Of a stretch of 64,000 nt of DNA, positions 1 through 10,293 are shown in pieces; positions within the stretch are counted from its first letter, which is position 1, and every line of letters starts with the position of its first letter. Source of the stretch: Temnopleurus reevesii (Eukaryota; Echinodermata; Echinoidea; Temnopleuroida; Temnopleuridae); NCBI GenBank assembly GCA_036244855.1, contig BQKZ01000124.1, forward strand, positions 144,896 through 208,895. The letters are read 5' to 3'. The position numbers and the translations under genes were made by a program. The notes beneath the pieces are model-generated. The model saw nothing but the letters and a program-made list of their open reading frames with translations, was not told the DNA's origin and made no database searches.

Positions 1-1592
1 ACAATTGAGGACGTTCCTCTACTGCAGGAAGTAATTTTTCAGGTTTTGGTCTTGGGTCTACACCATAAACCTACATACACATTCACCCACACACCCACAG
101 ATACTTACATATATGTACTTTTCCTCTTCCACAGAAAACACCTTAAAACCAATCAAATTGTTTCATTGTGACCCCGACCTTTATCAAAATGGACAACGAG
201 CATCCTTCACCTTCCCCGAAGCCAGAGCAAATCCCTTGGGCAAGCCCCAAACCCTCATATCGCCAGCGGCAGTGATAAAAATCCCTGACACTACTCGAGT
301 TACAGATATAAATCTAGCATGCACGTATGCATTACATAAATGGAATTTCAAACGTACAATATACATTTCCAAGTGCATCATGTTACAAATAAAGAACCTG
401 ACTCTCATTGAAAATAAAAATGATAGTATTTTGGAACATTTTCAAGTTGATATATTACTCTGTATACTCCTTGTAAATGTATTTCACATTGTGTTTGTTT
501 TGTTTCTTTAGCTAATTTCTTTAATTTGTTTGTGTAGTTAGTTTTAACATAACCATATTATTCATATTTTGTAAATATCATAATGTATTCTATGTTTTAC
601 CTTATGACACAGGGCCCCATGGTCAAGCAGGTTTTTTTCAAACTGAAAGGGCAACCCTATTTAAATAAAACGACAAATACCTTTTTATACACTTTGTTTC
701 AGTATTTCATTTGTCAAGGTAATAATTTCAATTTTTAGTCGTTATTGGTAAAAAGACATATCTCCAACTTACTGTAGTTGTTCATACACAGATGTATTCA
801 AATATTTTGGAGCACATTGTTCAGTGTATGAAAATAAAATTTGAAAGTACACATTAGTTTCTTCATGACAAGGACAATTATCTAATGTTTTTGTGTCAAG
901 TAAAAAGGACTTACATGTATTTTCTAAACAATTTTATACCCAAACCTCAATTTCGCTCAAAATAGAGTTACGTTTTTTTGTCACAGTACTACTGATTTGT
1001 CAACAAAAAATTAGTAAAACTCAAGAATGGAAAATAAGGGTAAGATGATCCACTACTCTTGGAGCAAATACGAATGAGACATTTCGGACCAGTTCTACAC
1101 ATTGGCATGTTTTTTTTCACAATTTTTACAATGTTTTTTACACATATCAATATGCATCATTTACAATGGTCCTTGAAATTTGTGAAAACAAAATCCCAGC
1201 AAAAATTTCAGCTCCTATTTACAGTAGTTTTGAAATATACTTGGTTCAGAATTGAGAAGGATTTGTGGCAAACCTCCACGAAATGCACTTTGTTTATAAT
1301 ACACAAAAGTTAATGCAGAAACTCATATTTAAAATGATGTTTAGGGAACCTGTGCACAGTTTCTTTTATTCTAATGAGATCTCTACAAGAAACTTCATTT
1401 TCGAATTTGGAGAAAAAATGTTTCATCCCCAAAAATGACCATACATGAACTCATATACAGGAGGGGTTAGATAATCCACCACTCCTGGAGCATATATACG
1501 AATGAGTCATCTATTCATAATGCTCTGCTTGACCTCTTTACCTGCCATGTTGCTCACTAGATTAAGACCCAACAGTACAAAGTGAAACTCAA
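1..1592. other. intergenic or intronic, no gene recognised
   Basis: AT-rich sequence with no exon I can identify. A less AT-rich patch at about 135-265 follows a good plus-strand acceptor (pyrimidine tract and CAG ending at 134). A 28-codon Pro/Gln-rich reading runs 189-275, but its frame is closed by a stop at 144, so I do not call it a terminal exon. The phrase around 1040-1075 recurs around 1467-1510, a diverged local direct repeat. The exons that should follow PITPNM exon 4 were not found here and probably lie beyond base 1. Confidence 0.4.
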
Positions 1593-1766
1593 GGGGTGTT
1601 GCTCAAAATCAACTGCAAATCAACTGCAACTTTGCAAATTGTAACACGCATTTTCATTCGCGCATGTGTGCGCATTTAACAAGACGCACATGAAACAATG
1701 ATTTTGATTGGCGCGTACCGATCAACTGCAACTTACAATCAATTGCAACCTTTGAGCAACACCCCC
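1593..1766. mobile_element. Harbinger-like MITE, copy 1
   Basis: Short inverted-repeat element beginning GGGGTGTTGCTCAAAA and ending with the reverse complement of that motif (TTTTGAGCAACACCCCC-like). The interior carries repeated CAACTGCAA/TTGCAGTTG words and a GCGCATTT...CGCGCATG core. The same element occurs at 10765, 36065, 46334 and 55315. No open reading frame of note, so it is non-autonomous. Confidence 0.8.
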
Positions 1767-3473
1767 TTATACCCCCCCCCCCCCTCCCCAACCAAAGACA
1801 CATTTCAGATTAAAAAAATAGGACTTAGACGGGAGTAAAAGACCAATTAAAGACACTGTTTAACATTGCAGTTGCACAATTTAAAAAATTCTCAAACCAA
1901 ACTGTTTGTCCTATCTAAATATATTCAGATAGATGAAAAATCAACAGTGGATGCAAAAATAAAGAAAGTTATACATGCACTATCAAGATATCTATGAACA
2001 TTGAATTAAAGCGTAGGACCCACGCATTAATTCCAGTACAAAGCCTATGGAGGCGACGTTTTACATTTCCGTTTGTTTAAAGCACTAAACGTTGATTTTA
2101 AAGCCTGATATTTTCCCAGATAAGTTTATATGCACCATCAATCTTTCAGATAACCTCTATCATCTAGCAGTTGAGATTTTTTTAAATGAAAACAATGTAA
2201 AACAATGGCTTTAAAGGTTTACATTTCACATGTTTATCTATAAATTTTACTGCACTTATTTCAATTGTAGTGAAAACATTTATCACTGTATTTTTCATTT
2301 TTAATCCCGAGGAGTAACATTCACCCTGCATCAACTTAATTATTAATTTCAATGATTATATATATTTTTTTTGTAATGTTAATCATTTTGGATGATTTAT
2401 TCACCTAAATTATTTAGTTCAACTGTCAATGGGATCTGTAAATTCAGCCATTTGGCTGCCAGAGATTGTACTTCTACTTCTACTTCTAGGTCGATACTCC
2501 TTGAACGCCTGTTCAGCATCTTAATGAGGAGCACTTTATAGGGTGGTGCTTTAATAAGGAAATGTGTTTAGTGCTCAATTACAAATCCCTCACCAAAAAT
2601 CAATATAATAGAAAGAAATAAAAAGAAAAAAATATATATATGTAACTTATACATATTGTTCATGAAAGTTCAATCTATTCAAGTGAACATGAAACCCGTC
2701 TAGATAGTTATTGGAGACATAAATAAATTTGTATCACACACAATAATCCCAGCTCCACCCCAAGTTTACAAAATTGTAATTTTGTACAGCATTTTTAATA
2801 CATAAATAAGATTAAGACATCAAAGAGGATAGAAAAGCAAGTAAAACGGTACGCTGTAGTCAGGTCTTCATGATACATTTAAAAATATTATTTTCTTTTC
2901 CTATCATCCAAATCCGGTTCTGTGACGGATGGTTCAGCCTTCAAGGTGTCAGGCGACATATATCATTTTCACCATCAGATCTAGATATAACACGAATGAC
3001 GGACCGGTGTTATTGCGATCAGTTGTGTTGTTCATATCAAATTTTAATGCCAGTCATATTGTTTACAATGGCAATGTCTTACTTTGGTGTGTATTTACTC
3101 CCTCTTTATGTATAAGTCGCTATTTCTTTCATCACACTGTTCTAACTCAGCTGCGTAAATATAATTTTACTTAAATGGGGTAAAAGTGGTTGAGAGTTGG
3201 CTTAATATGCCCATCCCCATGTTCCCCCTAAAAATATGATTCTCTCATCTATTTTTTCTTTCTTTCACCGTTTACCTCTCTTTTCATTAATCTTATATCT
3301 ATCAAAAATTGTAATTTCATATTGTCAATAATAATAGTAATAATATGTAATCTGTCAATACAACGGACCACAATAGTATTGATAATAATGAAAGCTTTTG
3401 ACATAGGCCTCAACACATCTACATAAGATGTCCATAGGTGCTCTACAAGTACAGCATTACATCACCATCATCA
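1767..3473. other. AT-rich non-coding, nothing recognised
   Basis: A C-run and low-complexity AT-rich sequence. No exon with matching splice sites and no inverted-repeat element was identified on either strand. Confidence 0.4.
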
Positions 3474-3745
3474 TTGATGTAGTGGTTCTGACTCTCACCT
3501 TTCAACCAGAGGGTTGTAGGATCGAATCCCACCCATGGCATTAATTTCCTATAGCAAGAAACTCATTCGCATTATGCTGCACTCAACCCAGGCAAGGTGA
3601 ATGGGTACCTGGCAGGAATATAAATTCCATGAAATGAAACGTGCACTGGTGTACGCCGGGCTAAAGCCAGGGTAATAATAATGCAAAGAGCCTTGAGCAC
3701 TCTGCAGAGTGGATACATGCACTCTACAAATTGTATATTATTGTT
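3474..3745 (+). mobile_element. tRNA-derived SINE
   Basis: The head resembles a tRNA gene with pol III boxes: an A-box-like TAGTGGTTCTGACTCTC and a B-box-like GGATCGAATCCCACC. The family body follows ('CTGCACTCAACCCAGG', 'GAATGGGTACCTGGCAGG', 'GCTAAAGCCAGGGTAATAATA'), then a tail ending in a TTA microsatellite. At least seven more copies or pieces of this family lie in the window, on both strands. Confidence 0.85.
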
Positions 3746-3934
3746 ATTATCATTATTGTTATTATCATTATCATTATCATTATTGAAAGGTTTGTGATTA
3801 ATTCCACTGGGTGACGTAATAGAGGATAGAATTCATTCAATATTATTGGACCCACAAAGGGATACAGTGTACACACACTACTTCTGTGTAAAGTTAACTA
3901 AAGGCTATGAAAAAAATCATAGGCTGTACCAAGT

Positions 3935-4003
3935 AGGACCAAAACCCACAACCTCTGGATAACTAGACCAGTGTCTTAACCACTAGACCAGCGGAACGCA
4001 CTA
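3935..4003 (-). repeat. degenerate tRNA-like sequence (SINE head or tRNA pseudogene)
   Basis: On the minus strand this reads CCGCTGGTCTAGTGGTTAAG, then a 'CCAGAGG' anticodon-arm-like segment and a GTGGGTTTTGGTCC B-box-like segment. It looks like a second tRNA-derived repeat type, distinct from the SINE at 3474. The B box is mutated and I see no intact acceptor stem, so it is not called a functional tRNA gene. Confidence 0.5.
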
Positions 4004-4104
4004 GCAATAAGGTTATCGTTATTATTATTATTATTATCATGACCATCATCATCATTATCATCATAATCAACATCATAATAATCATCATCGTCATAATAAT
4101 TATT

Positions 4105-4727
4105 ATTATATCCCTTACACTAAGAGCGTTGCATTGACAGTGTACAGGCGAGAAAAATGAATAGATTTGCTAATAAAGCTGTTTGCCATTGAATAGTAGG
4201 AATAGTAATTTTTTTCCTAGGGAAAAAAGTTACTATTTTTGCGCGCATGCGTAGTCGGCTAAAACAGACGAATTGTAATTTTTTTCCCCGAGGGAAAAAA
4301 GTTACTATTTTTGCGCGCATGTGTAGTCGGCTAAGACAGACGTGACCGTGCGCGAGAGAGACACTGCTTCCCAACTACACGGCACGGAACACTTCTGGCG
4401 GGCTTCGTTCGCATGATGTGCTCAACGAGAAGACGAGCCAGAGACTAGAAAAACAATTTATCAGATTATCAAATTATCGTTAAGACAAGGTAAGATTATT
4501 TAATCTGCTGCAATAGACTACTTTATTGTTAATTTTGTTGGTGTAAGAAGGGATATAAAAGTAATATACAATGACTTGATTCTCAGTACTGGCTAAAACT
4601 ATTCGCACTCGTGAGCATCAGATAGTATCATCCTCGGCCCTCGGGAGTATGGTACTATCTGATATGCTCATTCGTGCGAATAGTTTTAACCAGAACCTCG
4701 AGAGTCATTGAAAATTTCTATACTATT
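4105..4727. mobile_element. foldback-ended interspersed element, copy A
   Basis: A unit of about 620 bp shared with 59482-60007. Both begin 'ATTATATCCCTTACACTAAG' and end 'TTTCTATACTATT'. The last 140 bp (4571-4712) form a long imperfect palindrome whose arms contain CTAAAACTATTCGCAC and GTGCGAATAGTTTTAACC. This copy carries an internal direct duplication of about 80 bp (4197-4265 and 4278-4340) around GGGAAAAAAGTTACTATTTT, which is single in copy B. No coding capacity is seen, and the class is undetermined. Confidence 0.7.
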
Positions 4728-4790
4728 ATTCTTATTATCATTACTTATTATTATCATTGTTATTACTATTATCATTAACCTTGGACTCAC

Positions 4791-5039
4791 CGACATCATG
4801 AATGAACTTCTCTATCCTGTTCTGCATGCCCCAGTATCTGAACTCCACCCTGCACAGCTTGTAAGCACACATCACGTCCGTGCAGCCGTTTTTCGGGATG
4901 AATTCTCCGTCCTCTGTGACCTCCCGCCAATCATCGTTCATGGGGCCCCGCCCAGTTTTCTTAGAACAGAAGGTGCGCGGATCGTCCTCCTTCACGTAGT
5001 CCCCGCTGCTAATGGGGTCGTTGACAAAGTCAATTAAAT
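4791..5039 (-). CDS. Pitpnm: PITPNM/RdgB-alpha-like phosphatidylinositol transfer protein, coding exon 4
   Basis: Codons 139-221 of the lipid-transfer (PITP) domain, which moves phosphatidylinositol and phosphatidic acid between membranes at ER-plasma membrane contacts. The acceptor is a pyrimidine tract then TTTAG at 5040-5044. The donor is GTGAGT directly after 4791. The exon enters and leaves in phase 1. Family landmarks are KTGRGP, a D-D-W segment, MCAYKL and VEFRYWGMQ, then KFIHDVG at the donor. The VEFRYWGMQ and FIHDVG words match PITPNM (class IIA) better than PITPNA/B or PITPNC1 as I know those families. The FFAT, DDHD and LNS2 regions of a full-length protein are not in the window, so this is the last visible exon. 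Tandem partial copies of its 5' end lie immediately upstream, 5120-5940. Confidence 0.93.
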
Positions 5040-5119
5040 CTAAATGGTAGAAAAGGATGATAGTGACAATAGTATTAATACAATAGACAAAAATGAACAT
5101 TGCGATTAAAATATGAAAC

Positions 5120-5177
5120 TTGTACTCCTTCACGCAGTCCTCGCTGCTAATGAGGTCGTTGACAAAGTCAATTAAAT
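5120..5177 (-). pseudogene. partial copy 2 of PITPNM exon 4, with splice acceptor
   Basis: On the minus strand a CTACAG acceptor is followed by about 57 bp that repeat the start of exon 4 (DLIDFVND...ISS..D.VKE). It sits 138 bp upstream of the true acceptor. The changes I see against the true exon (P to L, G to E, Y to C and the last aligned codon) all alter the amino acid, so I see no protein constraint. No donor follows, but the frame stays open through the intervening intron into true exon 4. Confidence 0.8.
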
Positions 5178-5269
5178 CTGTAGGGTAGGAGGGTGATGGG
5201 GACAATATTATTGTTAAGATAATAAAAAGCAAAATGAAAATTTATATATGTGCAAGGAATGTCCTCTTT

Positions 5270-5315
5270 TACATTGTCCCCATAGCTATTGGGTAGTTGA
5301 CAAAGTCAATTAAAT
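5270..5315 (-). pseudogene. partial copy 3 of PITPNM exon 4
   Basis: A TGTAG acceptor-like end and the DLIDFVN start are retained, again 138 bp from copy 2. The frame then closes with a TAA after about 15 codons. A further remnant at 5365-5475 keeps only the intronic acceptor side (CTACCCTGTAG on the minus strand) and a distal piece, with the exon start deleted. Confidence 0.7.
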
Positions 5316-5477
5316 CTACAGGTAGAAAACGGGATGGTGAAAGCAATATTTATTTTTGAATAGGCAAACATCTACAGGGTAGGAAGGGTGATAGTGACAA
5401 CAATATTAATAAGAATAAATAAATAAAAATTAACAAAGTAATATACATGGGTGCAAGGGACGCATCTTTCACGTCAC

Positions 5478-5775
5478 TTTTATTCGTGACTCTCCTACCC
5501 TTGAAACATTTAAATCCAGATTAAAAACATTTCTCTTTAACAGTCAATAAATTGATACTTGCCACATCTTCCTCCATTTTTTGTATTTCGTTCTGCTTGT
5601 TTTGATTTGTTTTGATATGTTTCTATTTGTTTTGATAATTCTCATTCATATATATTCATTATTTGTACTTATTATCAATTTAATCTATACGTATTTGTTA
5701 TGTTTATACTGTAAAGCGCTTTGAACCTTTTCCGGAATTAAGCGCTATATAGATTTTGTATATTATTATTATTAT
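5478..5775 (+). mobile_element. 5'-truncated LINE, 3' end with ORF2 C-terminus
   Basis: The plus strand encodes ETFKSRLKTFLFNSQ followed by a stop (5496-5549). This is the typical C-terminal tail of a CR1/L2-like reverse transcriptase ORF. A 3' UTR follows containing 'GCGCTTTGAACC' and 'AAGCGCTATATAGA', ending in a TTA/ATT microsatellite. A relative with the same FKSLLKTYFFKQ-stop ending is at 24307. The insertion splits copy 4 of the exon-4 fragment, so it is younger than that duplication. Confidence 0.75.
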
Positions 5776-5821
5776 CATTAGTCCCCGCTGCTAATGGGGT
5801 TGTTGACAAAGTCCATGAAAT
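5776..5821 (-). pseudogene. partial copy 4 of PITPNM exon 4, interrupted by a LINE
   Basis: On the minus strand a TGTAG acceptor precedes a DFMDFVNNPISSGD-like reading, and a stop appears where the LINE begins. The rest of the unit continues beyond the LINE at 5450-5475. A fifth remnant (GTCCCCATAGCTATT) is at 5919-5935, where it is interrupted by the inverted-repeat element at 5936. Confidence 0.7.
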
Positions 5822-5935
5822 CTACAGGAAGAAAAAGGGATGGTGATAGCAATATTGGCAAGATAGACAAAAATTGACAGGACACTTGATATAGGTGCCA
5901 AGGTTGACCTCCTTTACATGGTCCCCATAGCTATT

Positions 5936-6180
5936 GGGTGACTTCAAGTACGGTGTTGAACGCTGGTGTTGGTGTTGCAGCAACACTAACACCAGCCTTA
6001 ACACCAAACCTGAAGTCTGTCGGTGTTGGGGTTGACCTCGCAAGATTCTGACGTATTTCCAGTCGTTTCTGTATCACTTCTGTAAACTGACCAACGGTGT
6101 TGGAGCTCGGTTTACGGACCGTTTTGATCTCTCAACACCAACACCAACACCAACACCGAACACCGTACTTGAAGTCACCC
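5936..6180. mobile_element. MITE with 22-bp terminal inverted repeats and ATT target duplication
   Basis: Begins GGGTGACTTCAAGTACGGTG and ends with the exact inverse (CACCGTACTTGAAGTCACCC). ATT flanks both ends (5933-5935 and 6181-6183), consistent with a 3-bp target duplication. The interior is rich in GGTGTT/AACACC words that extend the palindrome. It is inserted in a remnant of the exon-4 repeat. The interrupted sequence resumes at 6184 when compared with copy 3. Confidence 0.85.
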
Positions 6181-6435
6181 ATTGAGTAGTTGGCATTATT
6201 GATTAATTCAATTGGGGAAAAAGATCTCATCAATTATTGTATTTTGATTCTCCACTTATGATTTTCTATTTGCCAAATAAGTGTGAATTTAATTCTCAAC
6301 CATCTAAATGGTTGAAAGAGGCAAAGAGACAGAGCAAGAAACATATGCAAGCTGGTTCATTAATATTGTATTTAATTAATTGCAAAAAATTGAAAAAGAC
6401 CGCATAGCAAGGCTTGTTTAATATGTGCCTTTATA

Positions 6436-6561
6436 GTTGTTCATATCAGAGAGCATTGTGGGTAGTTTTTCTCGTACGGAACTGACTTCACACAGTGTAA
6501 ACAATGCGCGCACTGGTGTGTAATAGAAAAACTATCCATAATGCTCCCTGATATGAATAAC
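6436..6561. mobile_element. 126-bp palindromic MITE
   Basis: Terminal inverted repeats of about 37 bp with a few mismatches: GTTGTTCATATCAGAGAGCA at the left and the inverse of that word near 6542-6561. The right arm repeats AGAAAAACTATCCATAATGC as the inverse of the left arm's GCATTGTGGGTAGTTTTTCT. It is almost a perfect hairpin, with a GC-richer loop. Confidence 0.8.
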
Positions 6562-6824
6562 CGTAGATGCGCATATACAGGTAGGAGTATGCAAATGCTG
6601 CAGTCACTAATTATGCAGTATGAACTATTTTCAAACCATTTATGAAATGGTATACAGATGTAGGTATGAAATTTGTAAAAATTTCTTTGAAAAGCCTTTG
6701 AAAATTAAGGTTTTAGTGATTGTGGCATAAATCCGAGTCACTTTGATCGGTAAAGTAATAATAGAAAAGAAGCCTTTTTTTCACGAGGAGAATGTCAAAA
6801 GGTTGATTCACCTCATTCACTTAC

Positions 6825-7028
6825 CTATAAATCTACTCTTCGCTTCTCCGCTGGACAAATTAAAAACGTTATCCTGATGACCCGCATCTGGCAAGTATTT
6901 CGTTTCTACTTCTAACGAAAATTTCTCGATGAACGGACATGTGTACCGCGTTTTCGTGTAAGGGTACGCGTTCCACGATTCCTCCTCCACCCGTAATGCT
7001 GTTTTTGGTAATATTGCACGAAACCAAC
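6825..7028 (-). CDS. Pitpnm: PITPNM/RdgB-alpha-like phosphatidylinositol transfer protein, coding exon 3
   Basis: Codons 71-138 of the PITP domain. The acceptor is CGTTTCAG ending at 7029 and the donor is GTAAGT from 6824. Both junctions are phase 1, so exons 2, 3 and 4 join without a frame change. The segment contains WFRAILPK, VEEESWNAYPYTKTRYTCPF and EKFSLEVETKY, closely matching PITPNM1/2. The Asn of WNAYPY falls at codon 90, the position of the inositol-headgroup-contacting Asn90 in PITP-alpha. About 1.8 kb of repeat-filled intron separates it from exon 4, and about 3.3 kb from exon 2. Confidence 0.95.
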
Positions 7029-7545
7029 CTGAAACGAATGTAAAGAAAAGAATCATTGAGAGTTATAAATCTTCTTCTATATTGTGCAGTCTTTCTATAA
7101 TTTTATTGAGATTTGTCAATTGAAGTTAAAAGTTTTATATTATGGTCGGGCCGTTTTCAGAGGGTAGGTCTGTTGAGGGCTACCAAATTCTTTTAAGGGG
7201 GCCCTAAAGTCAGCTATGGTCAGAACCAATAGCCATTAGTGTGGTCGGTGATTTTTATCACCACTTGGACACGAATCATTCCAATTACTGTCAAAATCAA
7301 TTCCAGAAGCTCACCCACACAAAGATGATAATCGCTGCAGACCAACTCTGTCATGATGGCAACCCCAGGTAATTATAATAATCTATAAATTCTAACACAT
7401 GTTTCATTAAAAGAGTGTTTCTTGTGATGTCATTTATCAATCCGAATGGAGTACAATGGAGAAATAGAGGACACACAACTGCACTTACAGTGAGATACTT
7501 TCACAGCCTACAGTAGCGATGACAATCTTCATATCCTACGAGGTA

Positions 7546-7690
7546 CACATTTAAACATATGGGTTGAGTGTACCACAGTGTGGAGAAATTTGCTGCTGAA
7601 GGAAATTAATGCCATGGGTGGGATCCAGGCCATCGACCCTCTACTTCAGAGACGAGATTCAGAACCACTGAACTACGACACCTTCAGTAT
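7546..7690 (-). mobile_element. tRNA-derived SINE fragment, reverse orientation
   Basis: On the minus strand this carries the family's head and middle: 'GTCGTAGTTCAGTGGTTCTG', 'CCATGGCATTAATTTCCTTC' and 'CACTGTGGTACACTCAACCC'. It matches the SINE at 3474 but lacks the pyrimidine-rich tail. Confidence 0.75.
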
Positions 7691-8689
7691 TAGTCAGTGG
7701 GGGGCAACCAAAAATATATTCTTCTTTGCCTTAGAAGAAATACTATATTCTCTGAACCACAGACATTCATGCTGTCAAAGGCAAATGCGTCAGGATGTAA
7801 TTAGCGAACTTAACCACCCATCATCATGATCAAACCAAACCATAATTTGATCATAATTGTACTTTATAATTGTCAGATTTGGCACCTATACCGATCACAA
7901 AAATGGACTTTGCCTTTAACATTTACCCCAGAGATTTATCGAAGCCAAGCTCCTCTCTTTATGACATCACATTCCAGCATTGTCTGTTTACATATGATGT
8001 CATCATAACATAAATCTCATTTACGCCCCGTTTCACATCGCTCGTTCAGTGCCCGGCGTGGGTAATTCAAACACGGAGATTAACTCGTCAAAACACGGGA
8101 TGATTTGGGACATGTTTGAAATTCGAAGAATCAGATGAAAAGGAAATCGGTCGGAGCATATAGGTCCATGGTCAGAGCAAATATTGTAATCTGTATATTA
8201 TAACAACCTGAATTTCATGAGTACCTTCCTCTTCCCCTGTAAAAAAAATCACCTATTAGAACAATATATAACTAACAGCCACATATTTAACATAATCTGC
8301 TGTAAAATAAACTGCCTCACAAAGTGTCCAGCAAAGTACAAAAAACTGTCATCCTACATTTTATATCAGAAGAATACCAAGATAAACCAACATTAATGAG
8401 GTCTTCACTGCATATTGCATAAATTTAATTGCAATAATACTAATGAAACAGAATATATTACCATTTTTTGCTTTGTTTTGTTTTTAGTACTATATATTGC
8501 GAAGAAAAAACACAGGGCTGCCAAAATTGTATGAATCGTTTTCATTATCTAATTTGGCAGAGGCAGCAAAACAGTGTTTTAAACAGTGAATTAAATGACA
8601 AAAAAGCTTAAATGCTTAATAACATTTGTCCCTAAGCAGTACCGGTATATTACTGTATGACTTCATTGCTATCTCTTTACAGCCCTCCT

Positions 8690-8830
8690 ACCTCTCCTTC
8701 TCTCTCACTATCTCCATCTCTCAATCTCTCTCTCTGTCTGTCTCTCTCTCTCATACACATTCTCCTCCTCTCTCTCTCTCACATTTTATCTCTCACACTG
8801 CATCTCTCAATCTCCCCCTCTCTGTCTATC
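8690..8830. repeat. CT-rich microsatellite
   Basis: Long imperfect (CT)n with CTC and TCTG interruptions. The apparent Ser/Leu/His-rich open readings across it are artefacts of the repeat. Confidence 0.9.
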
Positions 8831-9156
8831 AACCCTTATTCCACATCCATAATGTGCAGCAATTCAAACCCTTTAGCTCTTCACAAAAGGTCAGGCCTGG
8901 CAAATTTGTTTGAACAGATGAGTCTATAGTCAGCACCTACATTAGATCCCAAGATGATTCCCTAGGCGCTATGTCAGGTAAACAAGGCCCTAAATGTGTT
9001 GCAAGGGGCCAAGAGGGGGAAATACAAATATGTGGCATAAAAGAGGATTTATATTATAAGCATTTCGCCTTTTATTCTTTTTAAAAAGATTGGTATTCTT
9101 GAACAAATTACAAATAAAAAAGGAGGTGATGGAGGGATCAAGGAGAGAGAAATTAA

Positions 9157-9746
9157 AGGGGAATTACACCCAGACAATAATGAATAGTCAGTAAATGAAG
9201 AAAAATCAGATGAACAAACTGTGAAAATTTGAGCAAAATTGGATGATTCGTTCAAAAGTTATGAATTTTCAAAGTTATCATTTCCACCTTTGCTGGGCAT
9301 CCTTGAATTGGCAACGTATAGCCAATTAGCATAATCTGTGATGTCATACATGGAGAACTCCCCATTCACTTTGTATATAAATTTATTGAAAATGGATCAA
9401 TATCATATTTCAAATGAAGAATTACCACCGTTCTTTCTGGAATGCTTGCAGAATTGATGTGGCTATAATATATTTAACCTAAATAACAAAATTATGTCTA
9501 CTTTCCTGGAAAAAGAGGAAAATGTGAAATTTTGTGTACAAAGTGAATGGAGAGTTCTCCATGTTGGCAGCCATTTTGTGCCTGTAGGTTTGCCAATTTA
9601 AGGAGCCCATGAGGGGTGTAATTCAAAACTTTGAAAAATCATAACTTTTGAATGGATTATTCGATTTTGCTCAAATTTTCACAGTTTGTTCATTTTATTT
9701 TTCTTCATTTAATGATAGCAATTTAATGTCTGAGTGTAGTTCCCCT
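9157..9746. mobile_element. piggyBac-like MITE, copy A (590 bp)
   Basis: Flanked by TTAA at 9153-9156 and 9747-9750. The termini are inverted: AGGGGAATTACACCCAGACA at the left, with TGTCTGAGTGTAGTTCCCCT at the right. Longer subterminal inversions (AAATTTGAGCAAAATTGGAT against ATTTTGCTCAAATTTTCACA) make most of the element a large imperfect hairpin. The TTAA target fits the piggyBac superfamily. No transposase reading is present. Copy B is at 13228. Confidence 0.8.
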
Positions 9747-10003
9747 TTAATGAGAAAAATGCGTCATTAATGTTTTTTATTGAAGTTATCAGCATTGTGA
9801 ACAGAAGAGGCGAAGGACTTGGAAAAACATCCCCATGAGTTGTTGATAGTGACTGAAATTTTGACTATGTGATTTTCAGTGTGTAGAGACATCTCCAGTA
9901 GATATGAACCTATTGCATACATGATCAACACAAATACTTTACACATCTTAAAGGGTATCTGGGCCAAAAAATAATTATTTGCCAGTCAGTAGTACATGTA
10001 TGT

Positions 10004-10045
10004 ACTTACCAGGTAAATGAATACCATTGTTTATAATCTTAGGAG
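10004..10045 (-). pseudogene. degenerate copy of the donor side of PITPNM exon 2
   Basis: Aligns without gaps to the 3' end of exon 2 and its donor, about 284 bp away. The minus strand reads a T-x-K-(5)-H-L-P-G-like segment followed by GTAAGT, as in the true exon. About 32 of 42 bases agree by eye. The remaining exon sequence is not recognisable. Confidence 0.5.
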
Positions 10046-10112
10046 TATTGAGAGCTACTATGATCTACAAAAACGAATTTTCAATAGCATGCACGGTACA
10101 TTTTTTAATGGA

Positions 10113-10254
10113 CAGGGATGCTGCTTGGAATGGATCAGAGGGCCTGAATATTACCTAAAATGCAATATTTTGCACAAAAATGTTCAGAATGTGCTTCGAA
10201 AATAAATTTCAAGGGCCTAAATTCAGGCTTTTGCATTAAAACTGGCATCCCTAG
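10113..10254. mobile_element. hAT-like MITE (CAGGGATGC termini), copy 1
   Basis: Starts CAGGGATGCTG and ends ACTGGCATCCCTAG, an imperfect terminal inverted repeat. The middle has ATGCAATATTTTGCACAAAAATG. A diverged copy lies at 58946-59067. CAGGG-type ends suggest the hAT superfamily, but no clear 8-bp target duplication was seen. Confidence 0.55.
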
Positions 10255-10293
10255 ATGGACTAGCCAAGAAGTAACACATTTTCAGTAACTTAC

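Larger units (their letters stand above)
7029..10293 (-). other. PITPNM intron 2 (repeat-filled)
   Basis: No other coding exon was recognised between the acceptor at 7029 and the donor at 10293. It holds a minus-strand SINE, a CT microsatellite, a long TTAA-flanked MITE, a hAT-like MITE and a degenerate copy of the donor side of exon 2, each listed separately. Confidence 0.85.

Noticed and set aside
113..511. Plus-strand 132-codon reading and a nested Pro/Gln-rich 28-codon reading
   Set aside because: An acceptor precedes it, but the plausible nested frame is blocked by a stop at 144. The longer frame runs on into AT-rich sequence without coding character.
3474..3560. Functional tRNA gene
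   Set aside because: The boxes are tRNA-like, but the sequence continues into a family-wide SINE body present many times, and no intact acceptor stem is seen.
4708..5037. 109-codon plus-strand reading
   Set aside because: Antisense shadow of PITPNM exon 4, which has correct splice sites and clear family similarity on the minus strand.
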